Below are positions 1-7,688 of a stretch of DNA of 64,000 nt, piece by piece. Each line of letters begins with the position of its first letter. Within the stretch, counting starts at the first letter, position 1. This DNA is from Alkalihalobacillus sp. LMS6 (GTDB taxonomy: Bacteria > Bacillota > Bacilli > Bacillales > Bacillaceae_D), in assembly GCF_024362765.1 (NCBI RefSeq), contig NZ_CP093302.1, forward strand, positions 3,719,564-3,783,563. Direction: 5' to 3'. The position numbers and the translations under genes are program-made. The notes under the pieces were generated by a model. The model ran no database searches, was not told where the DNA came from, and was given only the letters and a program-made list of their open reading frames with translations.

Positions 1-216
1 CGAGTGATCGCGAATCACGTGATACGTATCCACTAGCTGATCATTAATATCACCAATCAGCGCTTTTTCAGGTGCTAAAGAGAAAAACAAAGCCGCTCCT
101 CCCGCAAAAGGTTCAATATACGTTCCATAGGAAGTCGGAACCAGTTGATGCAAAACAGGCAAAAGTTGTCTTTTTCCTCCTGTCCATTTTATCGGGGTGC
201 GCAATTTCTTCTCCAT
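1..216 (-). CDS. DNA adenine methylase, D12 class (N-terminal fragment)
   Basis: The first 72 codons of a gene that runs off the left edge. The start is ATG at 216, preceded on the minus strand by a strong GGAGGAG. The protein opens with a PIKWTGGKRQLL-type segment and then YIEPFAGGAALFF. These match the glycine-rich SAM-binding region and FxGGxxxxF motif of Dam/DpnM-like N6-adenine methyltransferases, which transfer a methyl group from S-adenosylmethionine to adenine in short DNA sites. The catalytic DPPY motif would lie outside the window, so activity cannot be judged. It could be a restriction-modification partner or an orphan methylase; no restriction gene is visible on this side. Confidence 0.85.
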   Translation of the reverse strand, partial: MEKKLRTPIKWTGGKRQLLPVLHQLVPTSYGTYIEPFAGGAALFFSLAPEKALIGDINDQLVDTYHVIRDHS

Positions 217-348
217 AACCAATCTCCTCCAACTAGGTATGTTAACCACTATACCCGTTTTACGGCGTCTTTAGTCCTGAGTCGAGGAGCGCACAAAAGC
301 AAAACTTCTTTTTTAAAAAATGAACAATGATTATGCGCTATAAGAGAA

Positions 349-437
349 CCCTTCGCTTTCCACAGGCACGGCCTCAGCCTCTTTCGCGAATACTCGCTAC
401 AGTGTCTTCAGACACGTGCTTTCCTGCAGGAGTCTCG
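349..437 (-). repeat. Bacillaceae-type structured intergenic repeat
   Basis: On the minus strand this 89 bp stretch begins CGAGACTCCTGCAGGA and ends GGAAAGCGAAGGG. In between are two short hairpins (GTGTC-TGAA-GACAC and GCGA-GTAT-TCGC) and the segment GGCTGAGGCCGTGCC. The order of blocks resembles, from memory, a widespread Bacillaceae intergenic repeat with a CGAGACTCCTGCGGGA start and a GCGGAAAGCGAG end. It fills most of the gap between the methylase and the disulfide genes and does not encode a convincing protein. A 15-base segment of it (365-379) recurs inverted at 5400-5414. Confidence 0.55.
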
Positions 438-468
438 GGTTCTTATAACAACATAATAGTGAACAACG

Positions 469-490
469 AAAAGACGTTCATACGTCTTTT
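469..490 (-). terminator. Hairpin downstream of the bdb operon
   Basis: A perfect 9 bp stem (AAAAGACGT / ACGTCTTTT) with a 4-base loop lies 40 bases beyond the stop of the thioredoxin-like gene. The T-rich tail on the minus strand is interrupted, so termination strength is uncertain. Confidence 0.5.
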
Positions 491-529
491 CACTATGTTT
501 ATATTCTTTTATCTAAACCTCTTCTACAA

Positions 530-1006
530 TCATTCAGCTTCAGGTGGCTCCTCGCCGTTTAGGAAAGCTCGGAATGTCTCCGCTTCCTGATTCCCTGTCA
601 CACGACGAACTTCTTGTCCATCTTCAAACGCAATTAACGTTGGCGTTGATTGAATGCCATACGATGCTGATTCATACTCTAACACGTTGTATTGATCAAT
701 ATAAACATCTTCATCGTCAGCAATGTCCATTAAGACAGGCGTTGCTTCCACACAAAAGCGACAAGTAGGTGAAAAGAAGTACACAATCGCATCTTCACCG
801 TTCTCCAGTTTTTCCTCTAGTTCGTCTGGCAGAATAACGTTTTGATAGTTCGGGTCATCAAGTTGGTCAATTGTTGCAGGATCTAAATCATCCGTATCGT
901 ACTGCGTATTATTTTCAAGTTGCTGACTTTGCCCCATATTTTGAATGACAATTAAAATGATAAAAACAGCAACGACTGCTCCACCAATCCAAAGAAGCTT
1001 CTTCAT
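530..1006 (-). CDS. Membrane-anchored thioredoxin-like thiol-disulfide oxidoreductase (BdbC partner)
   Basis: 158 residues with one N-terminal hydrophobic segment (about residues 4-22) that probably anchors the protein outside the membrane. It is followed by an acidic linker and a thioredoxin fold. The redox motif is CRFC at 82-85 and the cis-proline is in STPTL at about 122. Its ATG overlaps the stop of bdbC as ATGA (1003-1006), so the two are translationally coupled. By analogy with B. subtilis BdbC/BdbD, it probably forms disulfides in exported proteins and is reoxidised by BdbC. It is shorter than BdbD (about 220 residues) and its active site differs from BdbD's CPSC, so I do not give it that name. 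The exact substrate is unknown. Confidence 0.85.
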   Translation of the reverse strand: MKKLLWIGGAVVAVFIILIVIQNMGQSQQLENNTQYDTDDLDPATIDQLDDPNYQNVILPDELEEKLENGEDAIVYFFSPTCRFCVEATPVLMDIADDEDVYIDQYNVLEYESASYGIQSTPTLIAFEDGQEVRRVTGNQEAETFRAFLNGEEPPEAE

Positions 1007-1431
1007 GCTATTTCCTCCTTACGCTTTTTAATGATATACAAGCTCGTACTAAAAATAAGAATAAATGCGATTCCTGCAAGAAATGGAATAGTGACGAAGC
1101 CAAACCAGTTAATATACTCGCCTGAACACGAAACCAGTCCGCACCCCAACACATCATCATCACTCACCTGGAATTTCTGAATCGAATAATGATAAATGGC
1201 AATAACCATCCCAATTCCAGATAGAATGGCTGAATAAATGGCCACGCCTGTATCTTTACGAATAATGCCAACTCCGATAAGAATGACAAGCGGGTACATA
1301 AAAATTCGCTGGTACCAACAAAGTGCACACGGCTCAAACCCTTCAATCTCTGAAAAGTAAAGGGATCCAAGTGTGGCGACTAGCGCTACAACCCATGTAA
1401 ACAAAAGACTATTTTCGATCTTCTTACTCAC
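1003..1431 (-). CDS. bdbC: Disulfide bond formation protein BdbC (DsbB family)
   Basis: 142 residues, with four predicted membrane segments. The quinone-linked cysteine pair of the DsbB family is present as CALCWYQR (C35, C38), and the second loop pair is C97 and C102 in GCGLVSC. The protein reoxidises its extracytoplasmic thiol-disulfide partner and passes electrons to quinone. The start is GTG at 1431, with AGGAGG eight bases upstream. It is the first gene of a two-gene operon with the thioredoxin-like gene, with a 4-base overlap. Length and cysteine spacing fit BdbC of bacilli. Confidence 0.93.
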   Translation of the reverse strand: MSKKIENSLLFTWVVALVATLGSLYFSEIEGFEPCALCWYQRIFMYPLVILIGVGIIRKDTGVAIYSAILSGIGMVIAIYHYSIQKFQVSDDDVLGCGLVSCSGEYINWFGFVTIPFLAGIAFILIFSTSLYIIKKRKEEIA

Positions 1432-1594
1432 AACATTCGCCTCCTACAAACCCACCTTTTTGTTCATTGTACTCCAATTCAGGAAACCGTAACATGGCAA
1501 AATCACGAACAATCTACCTTTATCTGAGGCTCTACGTCTAAAAATAGGAAAAATGGTCAATCGTAAAGAGAGAATAAACTTTGGAGGCTCGAAC

Positions 1595-3112
1595 ATGAGT
1601 GATACAAAACAAACGTTAACGTCGATTTGGCAACTTTCTTCCCACGATAAACCTTATCCGCATTTAGATCAAGATATTGAAGTTGATGTCGCGGTTGTCG
1701 GAGGTGGCATTACAGGCTTAACATCCGCCTATTTACTCGCACAATCAGGAAAAAAAGTCGCGGTTCTCGATGCTGGCTCATTTGGACGCGGAACGACTGG
1801 ACATAGTACAGCGAAATTAACGATTCAACACGATTTCATTTATGACGAACTTCTCTCTCATCTCGGAAAAGAAAAAGCACAGCAGTACTATCAGTCCCAA
1901 CAAGACGCTCTTACATTTGTACGTAACCTCGTCCAAAAAAATAACGTTGAATGTGGCTTTTCCGACGAGGACACATACCTGTATGCCACAACTCATCACG
2001 GGGGACATCGCTTGAAACGTGAAAAGAAAGCGTATGAACAGCTTTCAATTCCACATGAGTGGGTAACGGATCTACCAATTAACATGAAGATACGTGCAGC
2101 ATTAAAAGTGCCAAACCAAGCTCAGTTCCACCCGCTTGCCTATCTTTCTTTTATATGCGATGAGTTGGATAAAAAAGGTGCCCACCTTTTTGAAAACACC
2201 GTTTGTAAAAAAGTGTCGCACGAAAAAGGTTCCGTACTTGTCCATGCCAATGATGGTCATACTGTAACAGCAAAACAAGTCATTGCCGCAACACACTTTC
2301 CGTTTATTGATGGTGGCGGTCTATATATGTCACGGATGAAAGCCGATCGCTCTTACGTCGTTGCTGGTACATCGAGCGACAATTGGGCTGGCGGCATGTA
2401 TTTAAGTGCAGAACAACCAAAACGCTCTCTTCGTGGAGTATCCATGAATGGAAAACATTACATTTTAGTTGGCGGCGATCATCACAAAGCTGGGCAAGGA
2501 ATAGACGCTCGAAATCACTATGATGCCTTACGCACATTTGCCGATGAACAATTTAATGATTTCCAAGCAGAACAAGAATGGTCCGCTCAAGATTTAACGA
2601 CTCTTGATAATATTCCATACATCGGCCCACTGTCCTCCCTGCAAGCCAATGTTTTTATTGCAACTGGCTATCGAAAATGGGGTATGACCGGCGGCGTTAC
2701 CGCTGCACACGTCCTTGCAGACCTGATTGTTGATGGCAATAGCCTGTATGCCGATTTATATAAACCGATGCGATTCCATTCAGATCCAAGTATGAAACAT
2801 TTCCTTACCGAAAACGCAGATGTTGCCAAGCATCTCATCCAAGGAAAACTTCAAAACGACTACGAAGATGTGAGAGAACTGGACAACGGCCAAGGGGCTG
2901 TCGTCAAGCACAACGGAAAACGTGCAGGCGCTTTTAAAGACGACGAAGGCGCACTCCATCTCGTTGATACGACCTGTACCCATATGGGCTGTGAATGCAA
3001 CTGGAACCATGCAGACTTAACATGGGATTGCCCATGCCACGGTTCACGCTTCTCTTACAAAGGCGAAGTCATTGAAGGACCCGCAAAAGAACCATTAAAG
3101 AAACTAGATTAA
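1595..3112 (+). CDS. yhfW: FAD-dependent oxidoreductase with C-terminal Rieske domain (YhfW-like)
   Basis: 505 residues from ATG at 1595, chosen because TTTGGAGG lies just upstream; the in-frame ATG at 1553 has no ribosome binding site. Residues 32-60 form a DadA-type FAD/NAD Rossmann motif (VGGGITGLTSAYLL). The middle is a glycine/D-amino-acid oxidase-like domain. The last 70 residues are a Rieske [2Fe-2S] domain with CTH at 461-463 and CPCHGS at 479-484, supplying the Cys-His ligand pairs. The fusion matches B. subtilis YhfW in length and order. The physiological substrate is unknown. It is monocistronic, followed by its own terminator. Confidence 0.85.
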   Translation: MSDTKQTLTSIWQLSSHDKPYPHLDQDIEVDVAVVGGGITGLTSAYLLAQSGKKVAVLDAGSFGRGTTGHSTAKLTIQHDFIYDELLSHLGKEKAQQYYQSQQDALTFVRNLVQKNNVECGFSDEDTYLYATTHHGGHRLKREKKAYEQLSIPHEWVTDLPINMKIRAALKVPNQAQFHPLAYLSFICDELDKKGAHLFENTVCKKVSHEKGSVLVHANDGHTVTAKQVIAATHFPFIDGGGLYMSRMKADRSYVVAGTSSDNWAGGMYLSAEQPKRSLRGVSMNGKHYILVGGDHHKAGQGIDARNHYDALRTFADEQFNDFQAEQEWSAQDLTTLDNIPYIGPLSSLQANVFIATGYRKWGMTGGVTAAHVLADLIVDGNSLYADLYKPMRFHSDPSMKHFLTENADVAKHLIQGKLQNDYEDVRELDNGQGAVVKHNGKRAGAFKDDEGALHLVDTTCTHMGCECNWNHADLTWDCPCHGSRFSYKGEVIEGPAKEPLKKLD

Positions 3113-3143
3113 ACTGTGATGCCACTGGCACACAGTTTTTTTG
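3111..3143 (+). terminator. Rho-independent terminator after yhfW
   Basis: AAACTGTG pairs with CACAGTTT around a loop that can form a small inner stem, followed by a run of seven T. The 5' arm overlaps the yhfW stop codon. Confidence 0.8.
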
Positions 3144-3189
3144 TTATAATCAATGAATAGTTAGAAAATGATGATTATGGAGGCATACG

Positions 3190-3693
3190 ATGATCATTCA
3201 CAATCGAAAAATTGCAAGACTGCTCGTCACTTTCATTCTTGTATTAGCTTATGTAGGCTTCACGTATCTTCACAAACCAACGCCACCACAACCATTACAT
3301 ACTCTGTTTGAGGAACATATGGAAATGAACCACTTCTCTTACTCTGATCTAGCAGACATTGTATATTTTCAAGCCCCCGTTAACGACCAATCATCCATCT
3401 TACCTGTAGAAAACCGAGTCACGATTGACGAACAAACCATTCTATATGACTTATTTTATACGCCTATAAAAGTGCAAAACTGTTGCGTCGAAAGTGCCGA
3501 CGACTCAAATGCATATGGGCTAATTGTTTCTTTTAAAGACGGCACAACATATGAGTATCTGGCTACTTCAAAAAATATTCAGTACAGAGTCCGAAAGCAA
3601 AATGGTGAACTTCACTTAGGTGTAGATAACGTCATAAATGATCAAAATTTATTTTATGAAAAGATTGATCACATCTATCAATCAAACTCATAA
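3190..3693 (+). CDS. Hypothetical membrane-anchored protein
   Basis: 167 residues, not recognised. One hydrophobic segment at about residues 10-27 (RLLVTFILVLAYVGF) suggests an uncleaved anchor with the rest outside the cell. The body contains paired cysteines (NCCVES, about residue 97) and a mixed alpha/beta composition with no named motif. ATG at 3190 follows ATTATGGAGGC, a good ribosome binding site. It stands alone between the yhfW terminator and a small membrane protein gene. The size and layout resemble small Bacillus lipoprotein-like or sporulation envelope proteins, but no function can be given. Confidence 0.65.
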   Translation: MIIHNRKIARLLVTFILVLAYVGFTYLHKPTPPQPLHTLFEEHMEMNHFSYSDLADIVYFQAPVNDQSSILPVENRVTIDEQTILYDLFYTPIKVQNCCVESADDSNAYGLIVSFKDGTTYEYLATSKNIQYRVRKQNGELHLGVDNVINDQNLFYEKIDHIYQSNS

Positions 3694-3783
3694 ACAGTTC
3701 TTCTTCTCTCATACTTTTAACTATAGGGATTGTAGGGTAAGGGGTACTTATAAGATATGACAATAAAAGGAAGGTGTTGTTCA

Positions 3784-3945
3784 ATGGGTATAGGCGCTAT
3801 GTTTATCTCACTCTTGTATTGGATTTGGATCGTCGCTTTAGCGATTACGGTCATTGCTGTTGGTGTTTATGTGGGAATGCAGACACATTACCGTAAAGTG
3901 AAAAAGATTGAAGCACAGGAGAAGCGGGATGGTGAAGTAACCTAA
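3784..3945 (+). CDS. Small single-span membrane protein
   Basis: 53 residues from ATG at 3784, supported by AAAGGAAGGTG; the longer frame starting at 3757 has no ribosome binding site. A hydrophobic span covers residues 6-30 and is followed by a highly charged tail (HYRKVKKIEAQEKRD). Function unknown. It is followed immediately by a bidirectional terminator shared with the convergent rap-phr operon. Confidence 0.6.
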   Translation: MGIGAMFISLLYWIWIVALAITVIAVGVYVGMQTHYRKVKKIEAQEKRDGEVT

Positions 3946-3956
3946 GACAATCTATA

Positions 3957-3997
3957 CAAAAAAGACTGATACTGGATACAGTATTCAGTCTTTTTGT
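3957..3997. terminator. Bidirectional terminator between small ORF and phr
   Basis: AAAAGACTGA..ACTG pairs with CAGT..TCAGTCTTTT, flanked by A-runs on the left and T-runs on the right. It can serve both the small membrane protein gene (+) and the rap-phr operon (-). Confidence 0.8.
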
Positions 3998-4039
3998 CCG
4001 AGAGTTATTGCAGTGAGAGCTTAATGTCTCTTTTTATAT

Positions 4040-4162
4040 CTAGTGGCCACCAATAGGGTGTACGTATGATTGAATCTCACTATCCGCTGCTACAGATTGA
4101 TCTGATAAAGGAAACAAGGCAATCATCCCAATCATAGTAATTGCTATTAGATATTTTTTCAA
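4040..4162 (-). CDS. phr: Phr-type secreted pheromone precursor
   Basis: 40 residues starting at TTG 4162. The start overlaps the rap stop codon as TTGA (4159-4162), and TTAGGAG within the rap end acts as ribosome binding site. The N-terminus is a classic export signal: Lys-Lys, a hydrophobic core (LIAITMIGMIALF), then an AXA-like site near SVAA. About 14 residues follow the predicted cleavage site, ending SYVHPIGGH. This is the layout of Phr precursors, which are exported, trimmed to a 5-8 residue C-terminal peptide, reimported by Opp and bound by the cognate Rap. The mature peptide is not known; HPIGGH or a neighbouring cut is my guess. Confidence 0.82.
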   Translation of the reverse strand: MKKYLIAITMIGMIALFPLSDQSVAADSEIQSYVHPIGGH

Positions 4163-5256
4163 TCTGACCCAACTCCTAACGTAAGGGATTTTTGTTTAGC
4201 ACGATAGGCACGCTGCATAAAGCCAAGTGCTCTTTCCATTTCTTCCTTTTCTTGAAAAACTGTCGACAGCTCTTTAGAAAGCTCTTCACAAGCATAAAGC
4301 ATGTTATGCTCTTCTAACAAATCAAATTCTTGTTCCAGACCTTCAAAATTTTCCACATATATTTTTTTCAGGATGTTGCATCTAATCAAAAATTCTTCAT
4401 TTTTATGTTTCTTCACCTCATGTAAGGCTTGTTTCAGTTCTTCCTCAGCTTCTGTTCGATTACCTAATAAAAAAAGAACTCTTGCTAAACAATAACGAGC
4501 TTGTGCAAAGACAAAATAATCTTGGAATTCTACAGCTAATAAATTATTCTGAAAATGTTTTTTTGCATTCTCGAATTCTCTTTCTCGATAAGCATTAATG
4601 CCCATAGTATTAATTACGAGCTGTCTAGCATATGGATACTTACTGCTCAGTGACATGTTTTCGTTTAGAATTTCTTTTGCCTCGTTATGCATATCGGATA
4701 TTGAGTAAATACCTGCTAAGATGTTTGTAGAAAAAATAATTCGCTCTGTATAACCGAGACGTTTAAATATAACAATCGCTTCTTCTAAGTACGAGCAAGC
4801 ATAGGCATTGTGATTAATCTTTAATAGCGCTAGCCCCATATAATACTGAAATTCAGCTTCTTCAGCTTCATCTTTCACATACTCGAGCAACCGTTCAGCT
4901 TTGCGAAATAGGCGAATAGCAGAGCGGTAACGGTGATGTATAAACTCATGTTGACCGCTTACAAAATAGTACATATACCTTAACATGTTGTCTAGTGACT
5001 CACTTACGGCCGGGGAAACCCGTTCAATCATTTCGTCACCGGCTTGTTCATCGGTCGTTTGATCCCTCATCATCGTATATCGATATTCCACAAGTGAATA
5101 ATAGGCAAGAATGCTGTCGCTCGGCTCCATTTTCTTCAGCATCTGCTTAATTTCCTCATGTAGTAAAACAGCATCGTCCATCGATCGAGCAATAATGCAA
5201 CTATACCATTCTACAATTTTTGCACCGACATCTTCTGATGGTATCGTTTTTCGCAT
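4159..5256 (-). CDS. rap: Rap-family TPR phosphatase/regulator
   Basis: 365 residues with the Rap N-terminus (IPSEDVGAKIVEWY, then a three-helix bundle). TPR repeats follow from about residue 100 to the end, for example AEFQYYMGLALLKINHNAYA and YEREFENAKKHFQNN-like units. Rap proteins either dephosphorylate Spo0F, delaying sporulation, or sequester response regulators such as ComA, and are switched off by their Phr peptide. The target of this one cannot be read from sequence. ATG at 5256 follows GGGAGGAGGTGG, a very strong ribosome binding site. The downstream phr overlaps by four bases, giving one cassette. Length is within the usual 360-385 range. Confidence 0.92.
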   Translation of the reverse strand: MRKTIPSEDVGAKIVEWYSCIIARSMDDAVLLHEEIKQMLKKMEPSDSILAYYSLVEYRYTMMRDQTTDEQAGDEMIERVSPAVSESLDNMLRYMYYFVSGQHEFIHHRYRSAIRLFRKAERLLEYVKDEAEEAEFQYYMGLALLKINHNAYACSYLEEAIVIFKRLGYTERIIFSTNILAGIYSISDMHNEAKEILNENMSLSSKYPYARQLVINTMGINAYREREFENAKKHFQNNLLAVEFQDYFVFAQARYCLARVLFLLGNRTEAEEELKQALHEVKKHKNEEFLIRCNILKKIYVENFEGLEQEFDLLEEHNMLYACEELSKELSTVFQEKEEMERALGFMQRAYRAKQKSLTLGVGSD

Positions 5257-5398
5257 CCTACCACCTCCTCCCTTAATCTAGTTCCATTTTACTGGTAAAA
5301 AAGAATAAATGTAAGATTTATTTGATATTTCCCAATATACTTTTTGCTAAAATTTTATGTGGATACGACAAAACCTTAACAAGATATAGATTTTATAA

Positions 5399-5480
5399 TG
5401 GCTGAGGCCGTGCCCAAGGCAAAGAAGACACCGTGAGCGCAAGTGACCACGCAGCGCAAACGGATGTCGCGCTTGTGCCT
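5399..5480 (+). repeat. GC-rich repeat fragment sharing a 15 bp core with 365-379
   Basis: The gap between rap and yuaF holds a GC-rich patch in AT-rich surroundings: GGCTGAGGCCGTGCC at 5400-5414, followed by CGTGAGCGCAAGTGACC and CGCAGCGCAAACGG. The 15-base core is an exact inverted copy of 365-379. The rest does not align with that element. An open frame crosses it, but it has no ribosome binding site and belongs to the yuaF upstream region. The remaining bases of this 389-base gap hold only candidate promoters. Confidence 0.45.
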
Positions 5481-5584
5481 ATGGTAAAAGCATTCGCTAT
5501 TTTAATAGATTGTGCGTCGTTTTCGCACCAAACGCGAATGATGAAATTGAATCAATTAGTGTATTCAATATTTTTTCATTTTCT

Positions 5585-5612
5585 TGAAACTTCTGATCCT
5601 ATACCTCCCGTA
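5585..5612 (+). promoter_or_regulatory. ECF (SigW-like) promoter candidate for yuaF-floT
   Basis: TGAAAC at 5585-5590 and CGTATA starting at 5609 resemble the SigW -35 and -10 elements, 34 bases before the yuaF start. The B. subtilis yuaFG operon is SigW-controlled. The spacer here is 18 bases rather than the usual 16, so the call is tentative. Confidence 0.4.
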
Positions 5613-5645
5613 TATAAAGTAGACTTAGGTAGAGGAGGGAACATT

Positions 5646-6170
5646 ATGGAGCTTACAACGATTTACTTCACAATCCTTCTAGTTAGTGGTGGGCTGACCG
5701 TTATTTATGTATTGTTGTCTGATGTTTTGGACGGCATCTTTGATATTTTTGATGGTTGGCTCTCACCGACGTTAATTCTGTCCACTCTTGCGTTTTTTGG
5801 CGCTTCTGCTTATTTGTTGGAGCGGTTCTCGCCGTTCGATAGCTTAGTTGCTGGTCTACTCGCTATTGCAATCGCTTTAGGTTTAGCGACATTATTCAAC
5901 TTATTTATTCTTACACCTTTGCAACATACAGAAGAGTCGGTTGCATACAGCGATGAGGATTTGGAAGGCAAGCAAGGGGAAGTCATTTTGACGGTTCCAG
6001 CAGATGGGTTTGGCGAAGTTGTTGTGCGAAGCGACAGTGGCACAATCGCAAAAACGGCAGCTTGTCTTCATAACCAAGTGATCCCGTCAGGTACAGAAGT
6101 GGTCATTGTGAAGATGGAAAAAGGGATTGCCTACGTCGCAACATTAGCACGAGATGATCTTAATCTTTAA
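5646..6170 (+). CDS. yuaF: NfeD-like membrane protein YuaF
   Basis: 174 residues from ATG 5646, supported by AGAGGAGGG. There are three hydrophobic segments (about residues 5-25, 42-58 and 65-92). A C-terminal OB-fold domain contains EGKQGEVILTVPADGFGEV. This is the NfeD partner of flotillin, the same length as B. subtilis YuaF. It sits 13 bases upstream of floT, so the pair is one operon. YuaF and FloT form membrane microdomains linked to envelope stress and membrane fluidity. A longer in-frame opening from 5433 has no ribosome binding site and crosses the repeat, so I reject it as the start. Confidence 0.9.
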   Translation: MELTTIYFTILLVSGGLTVIYVLLSDVLDGIFDIFDGWLSPTLILSTLAFFGASAYLLERFSPFDSLVAGLLAIAIALGLATLFNLFILTPLQHTEESVAYSDEDLEGKQGEVILTVPADGFGEVVVRSDSGTIAKTAACLHNQVIPSGTEVVIVKMEKGIAYVATLARDDLNL

Positions 6171-6183
6171 GGGGGAATTGTAG

Positions 6184-7638
6184 TTGGGAATTGAAATTTT
6201 AGTCATTATCGGGATTGTCGTCGTCATTCTTGCGGTGCTTGTTGGTGTCTTTGTAGCGAGATACCGCACAGCTGGTCCAGACGAAGCACTTATTGTGACC
6301 GGTAGTTATTTAGGTGGAAAAAACGTGAACATGGATGATGCAGGCAACCGTATTAAGATCGTTCGCGGTGGCGGTACGTTTGTGATGCCCGTGTTTCAAC
6401 AAGCCAAGCCTTTATCCTTATTATCAAGTAAATTAGATGTTCAAACGCCTGAAGTCTATACCGAACAAGGGGTTCCAGTTATTGCCGATGGTACAGCCAT
6501 CATTAAAATTGGAGGTTCCATTGGTGAAATTGCAACTGCGGCGGAACAGTTTTTAGGAAAATCAAGAGAGGATCGAGAGCAAGAAGCCAAAGAAGTACTT
6601 GAAGGGCACCTGCGTTCAATCCTTGGTTCCATGACAGTAGAAGAAATTTACAAGAACCGCGAGCGCTTTTCACAAGAAGTGCAGAAAGTCGCTTCACAAG
6701 ATTTAGCGAAAATGGGCCTGGTCATTGTTTCCTTTACGATTAAAGATTTACGAGATACAAATGGATACTTAGAATCTCTTGGGAAGCCAAGAATTGCCCA
6801 AGTGAAGCGTGATGCAGACATTGCTACAGCGGAAGCGGAAAAAGAAACCCGTATTCGCCAAGCTGATGCGAACACGCAAGCGAAGCGTTCTGAAATTGAG
6901 CGAGCAACTGAAATTGCCGAATCAGAAAAGAATAACCAATTAAAAGTAGCAGCTTATCGCAGCGAGCAAGAGCAAGCGAAAGCCCAGGCTGACCAAGCGT
7001 ACCACTTACAAGAAGCACGATCGAAACAAGAAGTAACCGAGCAACAAATGCAAATTCAAATTATCGAGCGTCAAAAACAAATTGAGCTAGAAGAAAAAGA
7101 AATCGCCCGTCGTGAGCGTCAATATGATGCGGAAGTGAAAAAGAAAGCCGATGCGGATCGTTACTCTGTTGAACAATCAGCAGAAGCGGAGAAAAGCAGG
7201 CACTTCGCCGAAGCGGATGCGGATAAATACCGCGTTGAAGCGATGGCAAAAGCGGAAGCAGAGAAAGTCCGCGTGGATGGTCTTGCTGAAGCTGAAGCCG
7301 TTCGTGCTCGCGGGGAATCAGAAGCAGATGTTATTCGATTGAAAGGTCTTGCTGAAGCCGAAGCAAAAGAAAAGATTGCCGAAGCCTTCGAGAAATACGG
7401 TGAAGCAGCGAAACTTAGCATGATTATTGAAATGTTACCTGAATACGCAAGAGAAGTATCTTCTCCATTATCAAATATTGATAAAATCACAGTTGTTGAT
7501 ACAGGTTCAGGTGAAAATGGTGGCGCCAACCGTGTAACGGGGTACGCAACCGACTTAATGGCCGGTTTACAGGAATCATTAAAAGCGTCCAGCGGTATCG
7601 ATATTAAAGAACTAGTAGAGAATATATCTAAAAAATAA
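6184..7638 (+). CDS. floT: Flotillin FloT (YuaG)
   Basis: 484 residues beginning at TTG 6184 after GGGGGAATTGTAG. It has an N-terminal membrane hairpin (residues 3-24), then an SPFH/band-7 domain with YRTAGPDEALIVTGSYLGG and LEGHLRSILGSMTVEEIY. A long Ala/Glu/Lys coiled coil follows (about 215-410), and a C-terminal oligomerisation region contains SNIDKITVVDTG. It matches B. subtilis FloT closely but ends about 25 residues earlier. Flotillins scaffold detergent-resistant membrane domains that gather signalling and secretion proteins. The strong coiled-coil codon bias creates long antisense open frames that are not genes. Confidence 0.95.
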   Translation: MGIEILVIIGIVVVILAVLVGVFVARYRTAGPDEALIVTGSYLGGKNVNMDDAGNRIKIVRGGGTFVMPVFQQAKPLSLLSSKLDVQTPEVYTEQGVPVIADGTAIIKIGGSIGEIATAAEQFLGKSREDREQEAKEVLEGHLRSILGSMTVEEIYKNRERFSQEVQKVASQDLAKMGLVIVSFTIKDLRDTNGYLESLGKPRIAQVKRDADIATAEAEKETRIRQADANTQAKRSEIERATEIAESEKNNQLKVAAYRSEQEQAKAQADQAYHLQEARSKQEVTEQQMQIQIIERQKQIELEEKEIARRERQYDAEVKKKADADRYSVEQSAEAEKSRHFAEADADKYRVEAMAKAEAEKVRVDGLAEAEAVRARGESEADVIRLKGLAEAEAKEKIAEAFEKYGEAAKLSMIIEMLPEYAREVSSPLSNIDKITVVDTGSGENGGANRVTGYATDLMAGLQESLKASSGIDIKELVENISKK

Positions 7639-7641
7639 GTG

Positions 7642-7686
7642 AAAAGCCTCGCCACTCCAAGATACTGGAATGGCGAGGCTTTTTTT
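7642..7686. terminator. Bidirectional terminator between floT and phoA
   Basis: A 13 bp perfect stem (AAAAGCCTCGCCA / TGGCGAGGCTTTT), extended by TCCA/TGGA, with a T-run on the plus side and A-run on the other. It serves the convergent floT and alkaline phosphatase genes. Confidence 0.9.
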
Positions 7687-7688
7687 GC

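Noticed and set aside
5433-5645. N-terminal extension of YuaF from 5433
   Set aside because: No ribosome binding site, it crosses the GC-rich repeat and candidate promoter, and the normal YuaF length is obtained from 5646.
6820-7400. Internal DNA repeats in floT
   Set aside because: The periodic GAAGCNGAAGC pattern reflects the coiled-coil protein repeat, not a DNA element.
7161-7655. 164-residue open frame antisense to floT
   Set aside because: Created by the Ala/Glu codon bias of the flotillin coiled coil; no ribosome binding site or protein-like hydrophobic pattern, while floT is certain.
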